Below are positions 35,935 through 44,635 of a stretch of DNA of 64,000 nucleotides, one piece after another. Within the stretch, counting starts at the first letter, position 1. The number at the start of each line of letters is the position of its first letter. The notes under the pieces were generated by a model that was not told where the DNA came from, made no database searches, and worked only from the letters and a program-made list of their open reading frames with translations. The translations under genes and the position numbers were made by a program. This DNA comes from Chryseobacterium sp. (GTDB lineage Bacteria; Bacteroidota; Bacteroidia; Flavobacteriales; Weeksellaceae), in contig JAITMC010000026.1 of the NCBI GenBank assembly GCA_031277615.1, forward strand, positions 248,001-312,000, given 5' to 3'.

Positions 35935-36489
35935 ATGGAAGAATTAGATCTAATATTAGAATCTGTAAAACAGGACATGGACGCAGCTGTAAAACACCTT
36001 GATCATGCATTTCAAAGAATCAGAGCAGGACGTGCTTCTACAGCAATGGTTCAGGATGTTATGGTGGAATATTACGGAGCACCGACTCCTCTTAACCAGG
36101 TTGCCAACGTGTCTATTCCGGATGCAATGACCATCTCTATTCAACCTTGGGACAGAACGGCTATCAATGCTATTGAAAAGGCCATCATCAACTCAAACTT
36201 AGGGTTTGCCCCTTCCAACAACGGAGAAAATATTATCCTGAATGTTCCGCCTTTAACGGAGGAGAGAAGAAGAGAGCTTGCAAAACAGGCTAAAGCAGAA
36301 ACCGAGCAAACTAAAGTAACCATAAGAAACGCGAGACAGGATGGTTTGAAAGAGCTTAAAAAACTGGACGGAGTTTCTGAAGACGCAGTGAAAGGAGTGG
36401 AAGAGGAAATTCAGGGTTACACTGATAAATATGTTAAGCTTTGCGATGAGCATCTTAAGACAAAAGAGGCTGAAATTATGAAAGTATAA
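35935..36489 (+). CDS. frr: Ribosome recycling factor
   Basis: 184 residues from ATG 35935 (MEELDLILESVKQDMDAAVKHL). The in-frame ATG at 35905 would add ten residues not seen in the family. RRF hallmarks: RIRAGRASTAMV, YYGAPTPLNQVANVSIPDAMTI, NLGFAPSNNGENIILNVPPLTEERRRELAKQAK and the C-terminal helix. It dissociates post-termination ribosomes with EF-G. A strong terminator follows at 36511. Confidence 0.97.
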   Translation: MEELDLILESVKQDMDAAVKHLDHAFQRIRAGRASTAMVQDVMVEYYGAPTPLNQVANVSIPDAMTISIQPWDRTAINAIEKAIINSNLGFAPSNNGENIILNVPPLTEERRRELAKQAKAETEQTKVTIRNARQDGLKELKKLDGVSEDAVKGVEEEIQGYTDKYVKLCDEHLKTKEAEIMKV

Positions 36490-36510
36490 TTTTCAGTTTT
36501 TGAAAATAAT

Positions 36511-36540
36511 AAAAGAGGTTTCCAGGGAAACCTCTTTTTG
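36511..36540 (+). terminator. frr terminator
   Basis: AAAAGAGGTTTCC (36511-36523) pairs with GGAAACCTCTTTT after a short loop, then TTTTTG and more T. It closes the pyrH-frr unit. Confidence 0.9.
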
Positions 36541-36574
36541 TTTTTTTGATTGAAATCATTAAAGCTGTCAAATC

Positions 36575-37219
36575 CTACAGACATTTAATCTTTCCTTGCC
36601 GATCTTTGTTTCTGATGATGGAATGATAAGTTTTCATCAGATCATCGGTACTGCACTGTACTTCCTTACCTGTGATTTTGGAAGGGTCAGGTTTTTCTGA
36701 AACATCGGATTTTATCACATATTTCTTTTCCAGACATCTGATCGGCCGCCCGTTCCGGAGGTAGATTCTGGTTTCGGTAACGTCATCCCGGGTTACAGGT
36801 TTTTCCGGAGTTCCGCCATCAAACATCCATACGGTTTCATCTCTGAAAATAAAAAATACATTTCCGTCTTTGATGTAATACTGTTCGGAAGCTGAGAAGT
36901 GGTCGTGTTCCGCATAGGAATGTTCTATTACTTTAATCTCACCTTTATCCGAATGAATTTTTACTTCTCCTGTTATCTCATCATCACAATTATAGGAGAA
37001 GCTTTTAGACGTCAGCTTTTTCCCCTCCAGAAGTGCATGAAGGCTGTTATATTCTTTCCTGATGGCTTCAATAGAATCGGTTTTCTCTTTTGGCTGTTCT
37101 GGAGCTGTCTGGGTACCGGAACGATCTGTAACGGGAACAGGCTGCGGATTTGTCCGGTTGCTTTCTTTCTGACAGGACACAAGAAAGACAAGACAGGCCG
37201 TGATAAGAATTGTTTTCAT
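36575..37219 (-). CDS. Lipoprotein of unknown function
   Basis: 214 residues with signal peptide MKTILITACLVFLVSC and lipid Cys16. A proline- and threonine-rich linker (TNPQPVPVTDRSGTQTAPEQPKEKT) follows, then a folded beta-rich domain with KSFSYNCDDEITGEVKIHSDKGEI, YYIKDGNVFFIFRDETVWMF and ETRIYLRNGRPIRCLEKKYVI. Four cysteines occur in the mature part. No family recognised. It is followed on the same strand by nothing (convergent frr), and its start lies beside the terminator of the gene at 37278. Confidence 0.75.
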   Translation of the reverse strand: MKTILITACLVFLVSCQKESNRTNPQPVPVTDRSGTQTAPEQPKEKTDSIEAIRKEYNSLHALLEGKKLTSKSFSYNCDDEITGEVKIHSDKGEIKVIEHSYAEHDHFSASEQYYIKDGNVFFIFRDETVWMFDGGTPEKPVTRDDVTETRIYLRNGRPIRCLEKKYVIKSDVSEKPDPSKITGKEVQCSTDDLMKTYHSIIRNKDRQGKIKCL

Positions 37220-37240
37220 ATAATAATGGTCTGGTGATTA

Positions 37241-37270
37241 AAAAACGGAGACTTCAAAGAGAGGTCTCCG
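37241..37270 (-). terminator. Terminator of the exported-protein gene at 37278
   Basis: CGGAGAC (37246-37252) and GTCTCCG (37264-37270) form the stem. Read on the minus strand, it is followed by the complement of AAAAA at 37241-37245 as the T run. It lies 8 bp past the stop. Confidence 0.8.
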
Positions 37271-37277
37271 GATATAC

Positions 37278-38072
37278 TTATTGGCAGTTTGCGTTATAAT
37301 CTGTAATGACTTCTTCTACAATTTGTGGAACATTCGACATGACGTCATCAATCTGGCTTTTGATCAGTTTTCCAAGTCCCGATCTTTTCTTTTCATCATT
37401 TTTCAGGGAAGCATAAGCCCCGGAAGTCATCTTTCCTTTCGCATAGCTGCAGTCTGCAATGATGGTTTTGGCTTTGGCAAAAGTAAGCTCGTCCAATTTG
37501 CCTCCTTTTTTGGTGTAGATATATGAAGGAGCGTTTCTCATTCTCTCATTCTCTTTTTCGGCAACGGCAATCTGTCCGCCTGCTGAGAATGTGGTAGGGT
37601 AGCCGTAAAGTTTGTAAACTTTGATCTTACCTTCCGTTACCACTTCTGCAAACTGTGTACTTTTGGTAAGGTTGTTAAACGCTTTAAGGTTGCCGCTCAA
37701 TCCTCCGGTCGCCGTATTAAAACCTTCTTTGGTATTGGTATACTTGATGGTTTCAAAATGCCTTTCATTGTTGTTTTCGTCAATGGCGGTATACCCTTTG
37801 ATATCATCTGCATCGAAACCTTTGAACTTCTGCTTCTTTTTGGATTTGTCAATGTCGGTGGCCGCAATGAATTTTACTTTTTTCTGATTGTCCCATGGAT
37901 TTCTTTCATCCCCGTTCAGTCTTACGATTCCTTCGATTTTTTTTCCGCTTTTATCGATAATGTAACCGAATTTTTCATCCGCTCTAAGATCATAATCCGT
38001 GTTATTATCTTCCTGGGCATACGCATTTACAGAAATGACTGTAAATAAGCTAAATAATAGTATTTTATTCAT
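37278..38072 (-). CDS. Exported protein of unknown function
   Basis: 264 residues with a cleavable signal peptide (MNKILLFSLFTVISVNAYAQ). The mature part has a repeated pattern of short strands with polar turns: KFGYIIDKSGKKIEGIVRLNGDERNPWDNQKKVKFIAATD, then KGYTAIDENNNERHFETIKY. The later VYKLYGYPTTFSAGG and PSYIYTKKGGKLDELTFAKAKTIIADCSYAK resemble DUF-type proteins of Bacteroidetes that carry response-to-iron or surface roles, but I cannot name the family. The C-terminus is helical. Monocistronic on the minus strand, between two terminators. Confidence 0.72.
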   Translation of the reverse strand: MNKILLFSLFTVISVNAYAQEDNNTDYDLRADEKFGYIIDKSGKKIEGIVRLNGDERNPWDNQKKVKFIAATDIDKSKKKQKFKGFDADDIKGYTAIDENNNERHFETIKYTNTKEGFNTATGGLSGNLKAFNNLTKSTQFAEVVTEGKIKVYKLYGYPTTFSAGGQIAVAEKENERMRNAPSYIYTKKGGKLDELTFAKAKTIIADCSYAKGKMTSGAYASLKNDEKKRSGLGKLIKSQIDDVMSNVPQIVEEVITDYNANCQ

Positions 38073-38158
38073 GTAGTTATTGTTTTTGGCAATTTTTGTA
38101 AATATAATCTTTTATATCTTATCACAAAATGGAATTACATACCATAGTCCCGAATACA

Positions 38159-38184
38159 AAAGACCCGGAAACATCCGGGTCTTT
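38159..38184 (-). terminator. Terminator of the LptF/LptG gene
   Basis: AAAGACCCGGA (38159-38169) and TCCGGGTCTTT (38174-38184) form an 11-bp stem with a 4-nt loop, 23 bp past the stop of the gene at 38207 on the minus strand. The following T run in that direction is short. Confidence 0.8.
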
Positions 38185-38206
38185 AAGCTTAATTGTTTTA
38201 TAGGTG

Positions 38207-39664
38207 TTACTGGTACCTTTTATGTTCTTTCGTTTTCGTAAACAGCTTGGTAACCGGTTTGAAAAAGACCTTATATTTCTCTGCATCAAACAGCTGTGAA
38301 TCGGTAAGTGCCTTATACGTCATCCAGACTCCGAAAGGTAAGAGGATCAGGTTCGGAAGCCAAGCTGCCAGATACGGGCTCATCTTTCCGCCCCAGGCAA
38401 TGTTTTCTATTCCCAGATTCATGACATAGAAAATGATGAAGATAACGATGGCGATGATCACCGGAAGTCCCATTCCTCCTTTTCTGATGATGGACCCTAA
38501 GCTGGACCCGATCAGGAAGAAAATAATACAGGTGACGGAATAGGAAACGATTCTCTGCTGATAGATTACCACTTTACTGAAATATTTTATATTGGAAGTA
38601 AATTCATTCTTTTTGTCTGAGGCGGTCTTTTTCAGGTCCTCCAGATTATTATAGGAATTGTAAAGAAGTTCCAGCTTTTTATCCGTTTTGATGGAGTCCA
38701 GCTTTAACTGGGATTTCGGGGTTGCCTTTGCTTTTATATTTTTATCCATATAGCTGATCACCGAATTGGTTCGGCTCAGAACATCGATACCGATATTGTT
38801 GAAAAACTCAGCATTGTCTTTTTTGTTTTTGGCCACCGTTTCATTAAGTTCCCCATAAGTCTGGAAACGGTAATCATCTGTGATCTGCTCCTTTTCGATT
38901 GCTTTATTTACCAGTTCACTGATATCGAAATGCGAGACTAAGGTGTCAAACTTGATCGCCTGATCCGGCTGTTTTTTTCGTACATTTTCTCCTCTTCCGG
39001 CAAAATTGTCTTCAAATACATAACCGTTATACAGTTCCAGCTTTAAAAAGTTTTTATTGGCTATAGGGACAAATTTTCCTTTAGCGGCTACAATAGACTG
39101 TTGATTTTCATAAGTGCTGGCTTTTCTGTGAACAAAAACCCCTTCGATATTCTCACCGTTATCACCATAGATCTTGTCAAACTTCACCATATATCCGGGA
39201 AGCTGATCAATAAACTGTCCCGGTGTAAAGTTAAGGGCGGGCTTGGTCTGTGCAATATTAAAGAGCATGTTTTTCGCCTTTTTCTGAAAATCGGGAATGA
39301 TATTATTGGAGAATAAAAACAATAAAATGGCGAGTCCGGCTGCTACACCCAACAGGGGAGCCATTACTCTTGTGAGGGAAATTCCGGCTGCTTTCATTGC
39401 TGCAAGTTCATACCGCTCCCCAAACTCCCCGAACGACATGATGCTCGCCAGAAGAATCGTAAGCGGGAGTACCAAACTGATAACGCTTACCCCAAGATAA
39501 AAAAGAAGTTTAAGGATTTGCCAGTAGCTTAATCCTTTCCCCATAAACTGTCCCAGCTGAACCCAGATAATGTTTACAATAAAAATGAAAAACAATACGC
39601 TGAATATAAAGAAAAACGGTCCAAAGAAGGTTTTTATGATATATCGGTCTAGTATTTTTAACAT
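38207..39664 (-). CDS. LptF/LptG-family LPS export permease
   Basis: 485 residues, longer than the usual 360 because of an inserted periplasmic region. Six membrane spans: two to three near the N-terminus (FGPFFFIFSVLFFIFIVNIIWVQLGQF; ILKLLFYLGVSVISLVLPLTILLASIM), one near residue 105, and three at the end (IIFFLIGSSLGSIIRKGGMGLPVIIAIVIFI). The motif FGEFGERYELAAMKAAGISL is diagnostic of LptF/LptG. The ABC exporter LptB2FG extracts LPS from the inner membrane. It follows lolA and ftsK on the minus strand, a conserved order in Flavobacteriia. Whether F or G cannot be said; one copy is visible. Confidence 0.92.
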   Translation of the reverse strand: MLKILDRYIIKTFFGPFFFIFSVLFFIFIVNIIWVQLGQFMGKGLSYWQILKLLFYLGVSVISLVLPLTILLASIMSFGEFGERYELAAMKAAGISLTRVMAPLLGVAAGLAILLFLFSNNIIPDFQKKAKNMLFNIAQTKPALNFTPGQFIDQLPGYMVKFDKIYGDNGENIEGVFVHRKASTYENQQSIVAAKGKFVPIANKNFLKLELYNGYVFEDNFAGRGENVRKKQPDQAIKFDTLVSHFDISELVNKAIEKEQITDDYRFQTYGELNETVAKNKKDNAEFFNNIGIDVLSRTNSVISYMDKNIKAKATPKSQLKLDSIKTDKKLELLYNSYNNLEDLKKTASDKKNEFTSNIKYFSKVVIYQQRIVSYSVTCIIFFLIGSSLGSIIRKGGMGLPVIIAIVIFIIFYVMNLGIENIAWGGKMSPYLAAWLPNLILLPFGVWMTYKALTDSQLFDAEKYKVFFKPVTKLFTKTKEHKRYQ

Positions 39665-39680
39665 GCGCCAAAATTAATCA

Positions 39681-39704
39681 AAAAGCCGCAAACTTGCGGC
39701 TTTT
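39681..39704 (-). terminator. lolA terminator
   Basis: AAAAGCCGCA (39681-39690) pairs with TGCGGCTTTT (39695-39704), loop AACT. It is 71 bp beyond the lolA stop on the minus strand and just before the next gene start at 39664, so it also separates the two transcripts. Confidence 0.8.
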
Positions 39705-39774
39705 ATATTTTGTTATTTTCTTAATTCAAAAGCAAATTCATCAATCGGTAGATCTGCATCTGTTTTTTACCTTT

Positions 39775-40422
39775 TTAAAGTTCTGTAACTACGTAATTTT
39801 TGAACTTATTTTTGTCAAAAACAAACATATTGGGATCCAGTTCCTGGTTTTCCTTGTATTCTTTAATGGCAATTACGGCTACATCCTGGTTGGTGCCGTG
39901 CTGCTCAAGCTTTACCATCTGTTTCTTTGCAGAATCTACAAAAAGGTAAACATATTTTATCCCATTGGATTTTACAGGAGTAAGCTTGATGAAATCTGTA
40001 TTGACTCCGTTTACTGTTTTTTTACCATTGTACGTTACATTATAATCATTACGGTAGGTAGAAAGGTAGTTGATAGGGGAGAACATACTGCTGCTGCCGT
40101 TAGGTTTTGCAATCGTTACTTCCATATCATCCGCATTGATGTTGTAAATCTTGTTTCCGTCATAGATCTGTTCCGTATCCATGATTTTAAGTTTATACTT
40201 GTCACCTGCAGAATAGTAAATTCCGGGCTCTGTTTTGGTTACCTGTCCGTTCAGTCCGCTTCCAAAAGAAAATTTGAAGTAAGAATTCTTTTTAGAATTG
40301 TAGTTGGCTGTAATATCATCCAATATCTTTTTAGCTTTTGCATCAATTTTCTGAGCCTGAGCCATACCTACTGCACCTACAACAAAACTTCCTAATATAA
40401 CTTTTGAAATAATATTTTTCAT
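39775..40422 (-). CDS. lolA: Outer membrane lipoprotein carrier protein LolA
   Basis: 215 residues with signal peptide (cleavage after MAQAQ, near residue 24). The half-barrel pattern is clear: SYFKFSFGSGLNGQVTKTEPGIYYSAGDKYKLKIMDTEQIYDGNKIYNINAD, where alternating strands and the DGNK turn typify LolA, then EVTIAKPN and FIKLTPVKSNGIKYVYLFVDSAKKQMVKLEQH. LolA shuttles lipoproteins from LolCDE across the periplasm. It lies 64 bp downstream of ftsK on the minus strand and is followed by its terminator and by the LPS permease. Confidence 0.92.
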   Translation of the reverse strand: MKNIISKVILGSFVVGAVGMAQAQKIDAKAKKILDDITANYNSKKNSYFKFSFGSGLNGQVTKTEPGIYYSAGDKYKLKIMDTEQIYDGNKIYNINADDMEVTIAKPNGSSSMFSPINYLSTYRNDYNVTYNGKKTVNGVNTDFIKLTPVKSNGIKYVYLFVDSAKKQMVKLEQHGTNQDVAVIAIKEYKENQELDPNMFVFDKNKFKNYVVTEL

Positions 40423-40485
40423 TTTTTTATTTAATAATCTTAAACATTCTCTTATTCTAAAGGGGAAACTGATGTAGTTTTTCCT

Positions 40486-43050
40486 TTAACTACGCAGATC
40501 TTCCAAAAACTGTTCCAAAGAATGAAGATCGCTGATCAGAACCTCTCTTGCTTTGGCTCCGTTGAAGCCTCCGACAATTCCGCTGGCTTCCAGCTGATCC
40601 ATAATTCTTCCGGCCCTGTTATAGCCCAGTTTCAATTGTCTCTGAAGCATAGAAGTAGATCCCTGCTGCGTAGAAACAATAATTCTTGCTGCTTCTTCAA
40701 ATAAGGCATCCTTTTCATTCGGATCGAAAGCTCCTACAGAACCGGATGAATCTTCAGAAACATATTCAGGAAGCAGGAATGCTGATGCATATCCTTTCTG
40801 TTCACCAATGTATTCTGCAATTCTTTCCACCTCAGGAGTATCCACAAAAGCACATTGAAGTCTTAAGATTTCATTTCCGTTGAAATAAAGCATATCTCCT
40901 TTTCCGATCAGCTGATCAGCCCCCGGAGAATCCAGGATCGTTCTGGAGTCTACACTGGAAATTACCCTGAAGGCTGCTCTCGCAGGGAAGTTGGCCTTGA
41001 TCATCCCGGTAATTACATTCACAGAAGGTCTCTGCGTGGCTACAATAAGGTGAATTCCTACAGCTCTGGCAAGCTGTGCAAGTCTGGCAATCGGAAGCTC
41101 CACCTCTTTTCCGGCAGTCATGATCAGGTCGGCAAATTCATCTACCACCAATACGATATAAGGAAGGAAGCGGTGGCCGTTTTCCGGGTTTAATTTTCTT
41201 TCCGCAAACTTTTTGTTGTATTCTTTCAGGTTTTTACAGAAAGCATTTTTAAGAAGGTCATACCGCGTATCCATTTCAATACAAAGCGAGTTCAGGGTAT
41301 TGATCACTTTATTGGTATCGGTAATGATCGCTTCTTCCGCATCAGGAAGCTTGGCCAGATAATGCCTTTCAATTTTGGAATACAATGAAAGTTCTACTTT
41401 TTTAGGATCTACCATCACGAATTTCAGTTCGCTCGGATGCTTTTTATACAGCAGGGAAGTAAGGATCGCATTAATTCCAACCGATTTACCCTGTCCTGTA
41501 GCTCCCGCCATCAGTAAGTGAGGCATTTTGGCAAGATCGGCCATGAAAATCTCGTTGGAAATCGTTTTTCCGAAAACCACCGGAAGATCCATATCCGTAT
41601 TCTGGAATTTATGGGAAGCAATTACAGAACGCATGGAAACCATGGTAGGATTTTTCCTTGGTACCTCAATTCCAATGGTTCCTTTTCCTGGCATCGGAGC
41701 AATAATCCTGATCCCAAGAGCGGAAAGGTTCAGGGCAATATCATCCTGTAGTTTTTTAATGGCTGCCACCCGGATTCCTGCTTCCGGTACAATTTCATAT
41801 AAAGTTACCGTTGGCCCGATCGTCGCTTTGATCTCAGCAATTCCAACGTTGAAATTCTTTAAAAGACCAACGATCTTATTTTTGTTTTCTTCTAATTCTT
41901 CTTTGTTGATGGAGATTTCTTCGTTGCCATAGTCTTTCAACAGCTCAACAGGAGGCATCTGGAAGTTAGCCAGATCCAATTTATGATCATACAGACCATG
42001 TTTTTCAACAAGTTCCTGGGACTTCTTATCCGAATCATCAAGGATATCGATCACAGGAGCTACTTCCACATTGAATTTGATATTTTCCTGTGCAGGAGAT
42101 GAAACCGGCGTCTGGGTCTGAACCGGATTAGCCGGTGTCATATCAAATGCCTGTTCCGGGGTTGAAGTAGGAACAGCTGGTTTGGTATTAAGGTTTAAAC
42201 TTACCGATTGTGAGACATCTTTTCTGTCATCTTCAAAAGAAGTGTGGTTGGGCGTTACAATCGTTTCCACTTCTGCCGTAGCGGGAACTTCAGGGAATCC
42301 TTTCGGAACCTGTACCGGCTCCGGATCTTTAGCCTTTGGTGGTTGTGGTTTATCCGTAGTGTCGGTTACTGTAACATTCGGGATGGAGTTTTCAGCCTCC
42401 TCTTCAAGTTCATCATCCGCTTCAAAATTTTCATCTGAGTTCGGCATCATCGATTTTACTTTACCAATGGTGTTTTCGTTGATGGTATTCAGCTTGGCTT
42501 TAATGGAGCTTGGTCTTAAGTTGAATTCCAAAATGAAATATAAAAGAATGCTCGATACCAGAACAACCCACAGGCCGACTGTTCCGATGATGGCATTAAG
42601 GTAGTCCATGATCTGATATCCGTAAACACCTCCCATTACGCCTTGTCCTTTGGTGATCGCGCCCATAAAAATAGGAAGCCAGCAGATAAAGAATAAGGAG
42701 TGGCCAATGGTTTTCCACGGCTTGAATATTTTTTTCTTAAGGATCAGGGTGCCTACCACCATCAGTAAAAAAGCAATAATGAAGGAAGCGATACCAATAC
42801 TTTCAAATATGAAAATATTCCCCAGCCAGTCACCGGCTTTTCCAAAAATATTGGATGATTTGATGCTTTTATCAAGCATGGTTCCCGCCTGACTCTGATC
42901 CGCCTTCCAGTTCATTAAATAAGAGATGAACGAGAATGCCAGAACGACGGAAAAAAGGATGAGGGTAAGCCCGGAAAATATACGCGGCTTTGATAATATT
43001 TTGCCTGTATCAGGCGATTCTGCTTGTTTTGTCTGTGTCTTTTTATCCAT
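40486..43050 (-). CDS. ftsK: DNA translocase FtsK/SpoIIIE
   Basis: 854 residues. Four N-terminal membrane spans within the first 180 residues, a proline- and acidic-rich linker (residues about 200-350), then the RecA-like motor with NFNVGIAEIKATIGPTVTLYEI, Walker A AGATGQGKSVGINAI, Walker B IVLVVDEFADLIM, and IHLIVATQRPSVNVITG. The C-terminal winged-helix gamma domain (SMLQRQLKLGYNRAGRIMDQLEASGIVG) reads the KOPS polarity. It pumps chromosome ends to the dif site at division. First gene of a minus-strand block ftsK-lolA-LPS permease. Confidence 0.96.
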   Translation of the reverse strand: MDKKTQTKQAESPDTGKILSKPRIFSGLTLILFSVVLAFSFISYLMNWKADQSQAGTMLDKSIKSSNIFGKAGDWLGNIFIFESIGIASFIIAFLLMVVGTLILKKKIFKPWKTIGHSLFFICWLPIFMGAITKGQGVMGGVYGYQIMDYLNAIIGTVGLWVVLVSSILLYFILEFNLRPSSIKAKLNTINENTIGKVKSMMPNSDENFEADDELEEEAENSIPNVTVTDTTDKPQPPKAKDPEPVQVPKGFPEVPATAEVETIVTPNHTSFEDDRKDVSQSVSLNLNTKPAVPTSTPEQAFDMTPANPVQTQTPVSSPAQENIKFNVEVAPVIDILDDSDKKSQELVEKHGLYDHKLDLANFQMPPVELLKDYGNEEISINKEELEENKNKIVGLLKNFNVGIAEIKATIGPTVTLYEIVPEAGIRVAAIKKLQDDIALNLSALGIRIIAPMPGKGTIGIEVPRKNPTMVSMRSVIASHKFQNTDMDLPVVFGKTISNEIFMADLAKMPHLLMAGATGQGKSVGINAILTSLLYKKHPSELKFVMVDPKKVELSLYSKIERHYLAKLPDAEEAIITDTNKVINTLNSLCIEMDTRYDLLKNAFCKNLKEYNKKFAERKLNPENGHRFLPYIVLVVDEFADLIMTAGKEVELPIARLAQLARAVGIHLIVATQRPSVNVITGMIKANFPARAAFRVISSVDSRTILDSPGADQLIGKGDMLYFNGNEILRLQCAFVDTPEVERIAEYIGEQKGYASAFLLPEYVSEDSSGSVGAFDPNEKDALFEEAARIIVSTQQGSTSMLQRQLKLGYNRAGRIMDQLEASGIVGGFNGAKAREVLISDLHSLEQFLEDLRS

Positions 43051-43220
43051 AATATCAATGTGGGCAAATTTAATGTTTTTTCAACATTAAAAGAATCTTT
43101 TTTACTCAAAAAGAAGGCGTAATTTATGGTTATTTTTTTGAAAATACGGTGCGTTTCAAGGATAATTTTAAGGGGAAATTTCAATTTTTTACCGTTGTGG
43201 TATCAAAATAGGGTTCGTTT

Positions 43221-43264
43221 TTGAACTAGTTCAATGGAATACGATTTCAGGCGAGGTAATTTTG
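43221..43264 (+). promoter_or_regulatory. Fnr/Crp-type palindrome with -7 element for the hydrolase gene
   Basis: TTGAACTAGTTCAA (43221-43234) is a perfect 14-bp palindrome of the form TTGA-N6-TCAA. A TAATTTTG box (43257-43264, TAnnTTTG) follows, with no -33 TTG at the proper distance. If transcription starts about 5 bp after the box, the palindrome centre is close to -41, the class II position for Crp/Fnr activators. A Crp/Fnr gene lies downstream. Confidence 0.55.
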
Positions 43265-43292
43265 CTCCCGTTAAGTTTTTTAAAAAGGAATC

Positions 43293-43937
43293 ATGAACAA
43301 TATTCTCAAACGTATTTCAGTCTCAGGGCTGCTTTTTATTTCATTATTATCTGTTAACGCACAACAAAAAAGAAACATGGAAAACACTGCATTATTAATT
43401 ATCGATGTACAGAATGATTATTTCCCGGGAGGAAAGATGGAACTGAAAGGAGCTGAACAGGCCGGTGCAAGAGCAAAAGATATTCTGATGTACTTCAGGA
43501 AAAACAATCTTCCGGTAGTTCATATCAGGCACCTTGATCAGAGTAAAGAAGCAACTTTTTTTCTGCCCGGTACGCCGGGAGCTGAAATCAACACCCTTGT
43601 AGCGCCGGAAAATAAAGAGAAAGTGGTCATTAAACATTTTCCGAACAGCTTCCGTGAAACAGATCTTCTGGAATACCTACACCAAAACAGAATCAGTAAT
43701 CTGGTTATTACAGGAATGATGACGGATGTCTGTGTAGAATCCACCACAAGAGCCGCTTTTGACCTGGGCTTCAGCAATACCATTATCGGGGATGCTACGG
43801 CAACAAGAGACCGGGAGCTGGAGGGCAAAACCGTAAAAGCTGCAGACGTTCAAAGATCATTTCTGGCAGGGATCTCTGCTTTGGGAGGATTGTATGCCCG
43901 TGTGGTGAATGCAAAAGACTTTATGAACGGAAAATAA
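43293..43937 (+). CDS. Exported isochorismatase-family cysteine hydrolase
   Basis: 214 residues. The N-terminus MNNILKRISVSGLLFISLLSVNAQQKRN looks like a cleavable signal peptide, which is unusual for this family; the cytoplasmic alternative would start at ATG 43377 (MENTALLIIDVQNDY). The 43293 start fits the predicted transcription start near 43269 and AAGGAA upstream. Catalytic triad: Asp38 in IIDVQNDY, Lys114 in VVIKHFPNSF, and Cys147 in GMMTDVCVESTTRA, with a cis-peptide typical of the VITGMMTD stretch. The hydrolase cleaves amide or vinyl ether substrates; specificity unknown. Followed by a hairpin and the Crp/Fnr gene. Confidence 0.87.
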   Translation: MNNILKRISVSGLLFISLLSVNAQQKRNMENTALLIIDVQNDYFPGGKMELKGAEQAGARAKDILMYFRKNNLPVVHIRHLDQSKEATFFLPGTPGAEINTLVAPENKEKVVIKHFPNSFRETDLLEYLHQNRISNLVITGMMTDVCVESTTRAAFDLGFSNTIIGDATATRDRELEGKTVKAADVQRSFLAGISALGGLYARVVNAKDFMNGK

Positions 43938-43956
43938 TTTTATTGAATGCTGAATG

Positions 43957-43992
43957 AATAAAGATACCTGCTGTAAAATGGGTATCTTTATT
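43957..43992 (+). terminator. Hairpin between hydrolase and regulator genes
   Basis: AATAAAGATACC (43957-43968) pairs exactly with GGTATCTTTATT (43981-43992), with TTCC after it. It lies 20 bp past the hydrolase stop and only 14 bp before the Crp/Fnr ATG, so it is either a terminator with read-through or an attenuator. Confidence 0.65.
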
Positions 43993-44006
43993 CCTGTTTA
44001 ATCTCT

Positions 44007-44591
44007 ATGATGTCTGACTTACTTTATAAAAATATCAGCCGGTATATTGATCTTTCTGATGAGGAATTCAGGAAATTTGCTGAACCATTCCGGTTCCGTA
44101 CTTATAAAAAGAAAGAACTGGTCCTGCAAACAGGAGAATACTGCCTTTTTGAAGGCTTTGTGCTGAATGGATGCTTTAAAGTATTTTATCTGAATGAAAA
44201 CGGTGCTGAACAGACCTTGTATTTTGCCGTGGAAGGCTGGTGGATTACGGATATAGACAGCCTGATCAATCATGTGCCCAGCACCTTAAGCATAGAGGCT
44301 CTTGAAGACAGTGAAGTTCTGATGATCTCAAAAGAAGACAAAGCATATTTATATGACACCATGCCTAAGGTAGAAAAGCTGTTCAGGATCATGAACCAGC
44401 AGTCTTCTGTGGCATTACAGAGAAGAATTCTTTCCCTTATAGGTAAAACTGCTGACAAACGGTATTCTGAGTTTCTTGAGAAATATCCAGGGCTTGAGCA
44501 GAGGCTTACTCAGCAGCAGGTAGCTTCTTATCTGGGAATTACTCATGAGTTTTTAAGCAAGATCAGAAAAAAAATAGTCAGGAAAAAATAG
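44007..44591 (+). CDS. Crp/Fnr-family transcriptional regulator
   Basis: 194 residues (an ATG three bases later is equally possible). The cyclic-nucleotide-binding-like domain covers about residues 20-120 (RTYKKKELVLQTGEYCLFEGFVLNGCFKVFYL...GAEQTLYFAVEGWWITD). The C-terminal helix-turn-helix is LTQQQVASYLGITHEFLSKIRKKI; its recognition helix ITHEFLSKIRKK is short and ends the protein. It lacks the four-cysteine pattern of an Fe-S Fnr. Family members of this Bacteroidetes type usually regulate an adjacent hydrolase or oxidoreductase gene; the palindrome at 43221 is a candidate binding site. Confidence 0.9.
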   Translation: MMSDLLYKNISRYIDLSDEEFRKFAEPFRFRTYKKKELVLQTGEYCLFEGFVLNGCFKVFYLNENGAEQTLYFAVEGWWITDIDSLINHVPSTLSIEALEDSEVLMISKEDKAYLYDTMPKVEKLFRIMNQQSSVALQRRILSLIGKTADKRYSEFLEKYPGLEQRLTQQQVASYLGITHEFLSKIRKKIVRKK

Positions 44592-44635
44592 GAAATATAC
44601 TTGTATTATGTAATTTTGAAGAAACTAAAACCTAT

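Noticed and set aside
39694-40395. 233-codon open frame on the plus strand
   Set aside because: It is antisense to lolA and is rich in Cys, Tyr and Phe runs typical of a shadow frame; lolA on the other strand has clear homology features.
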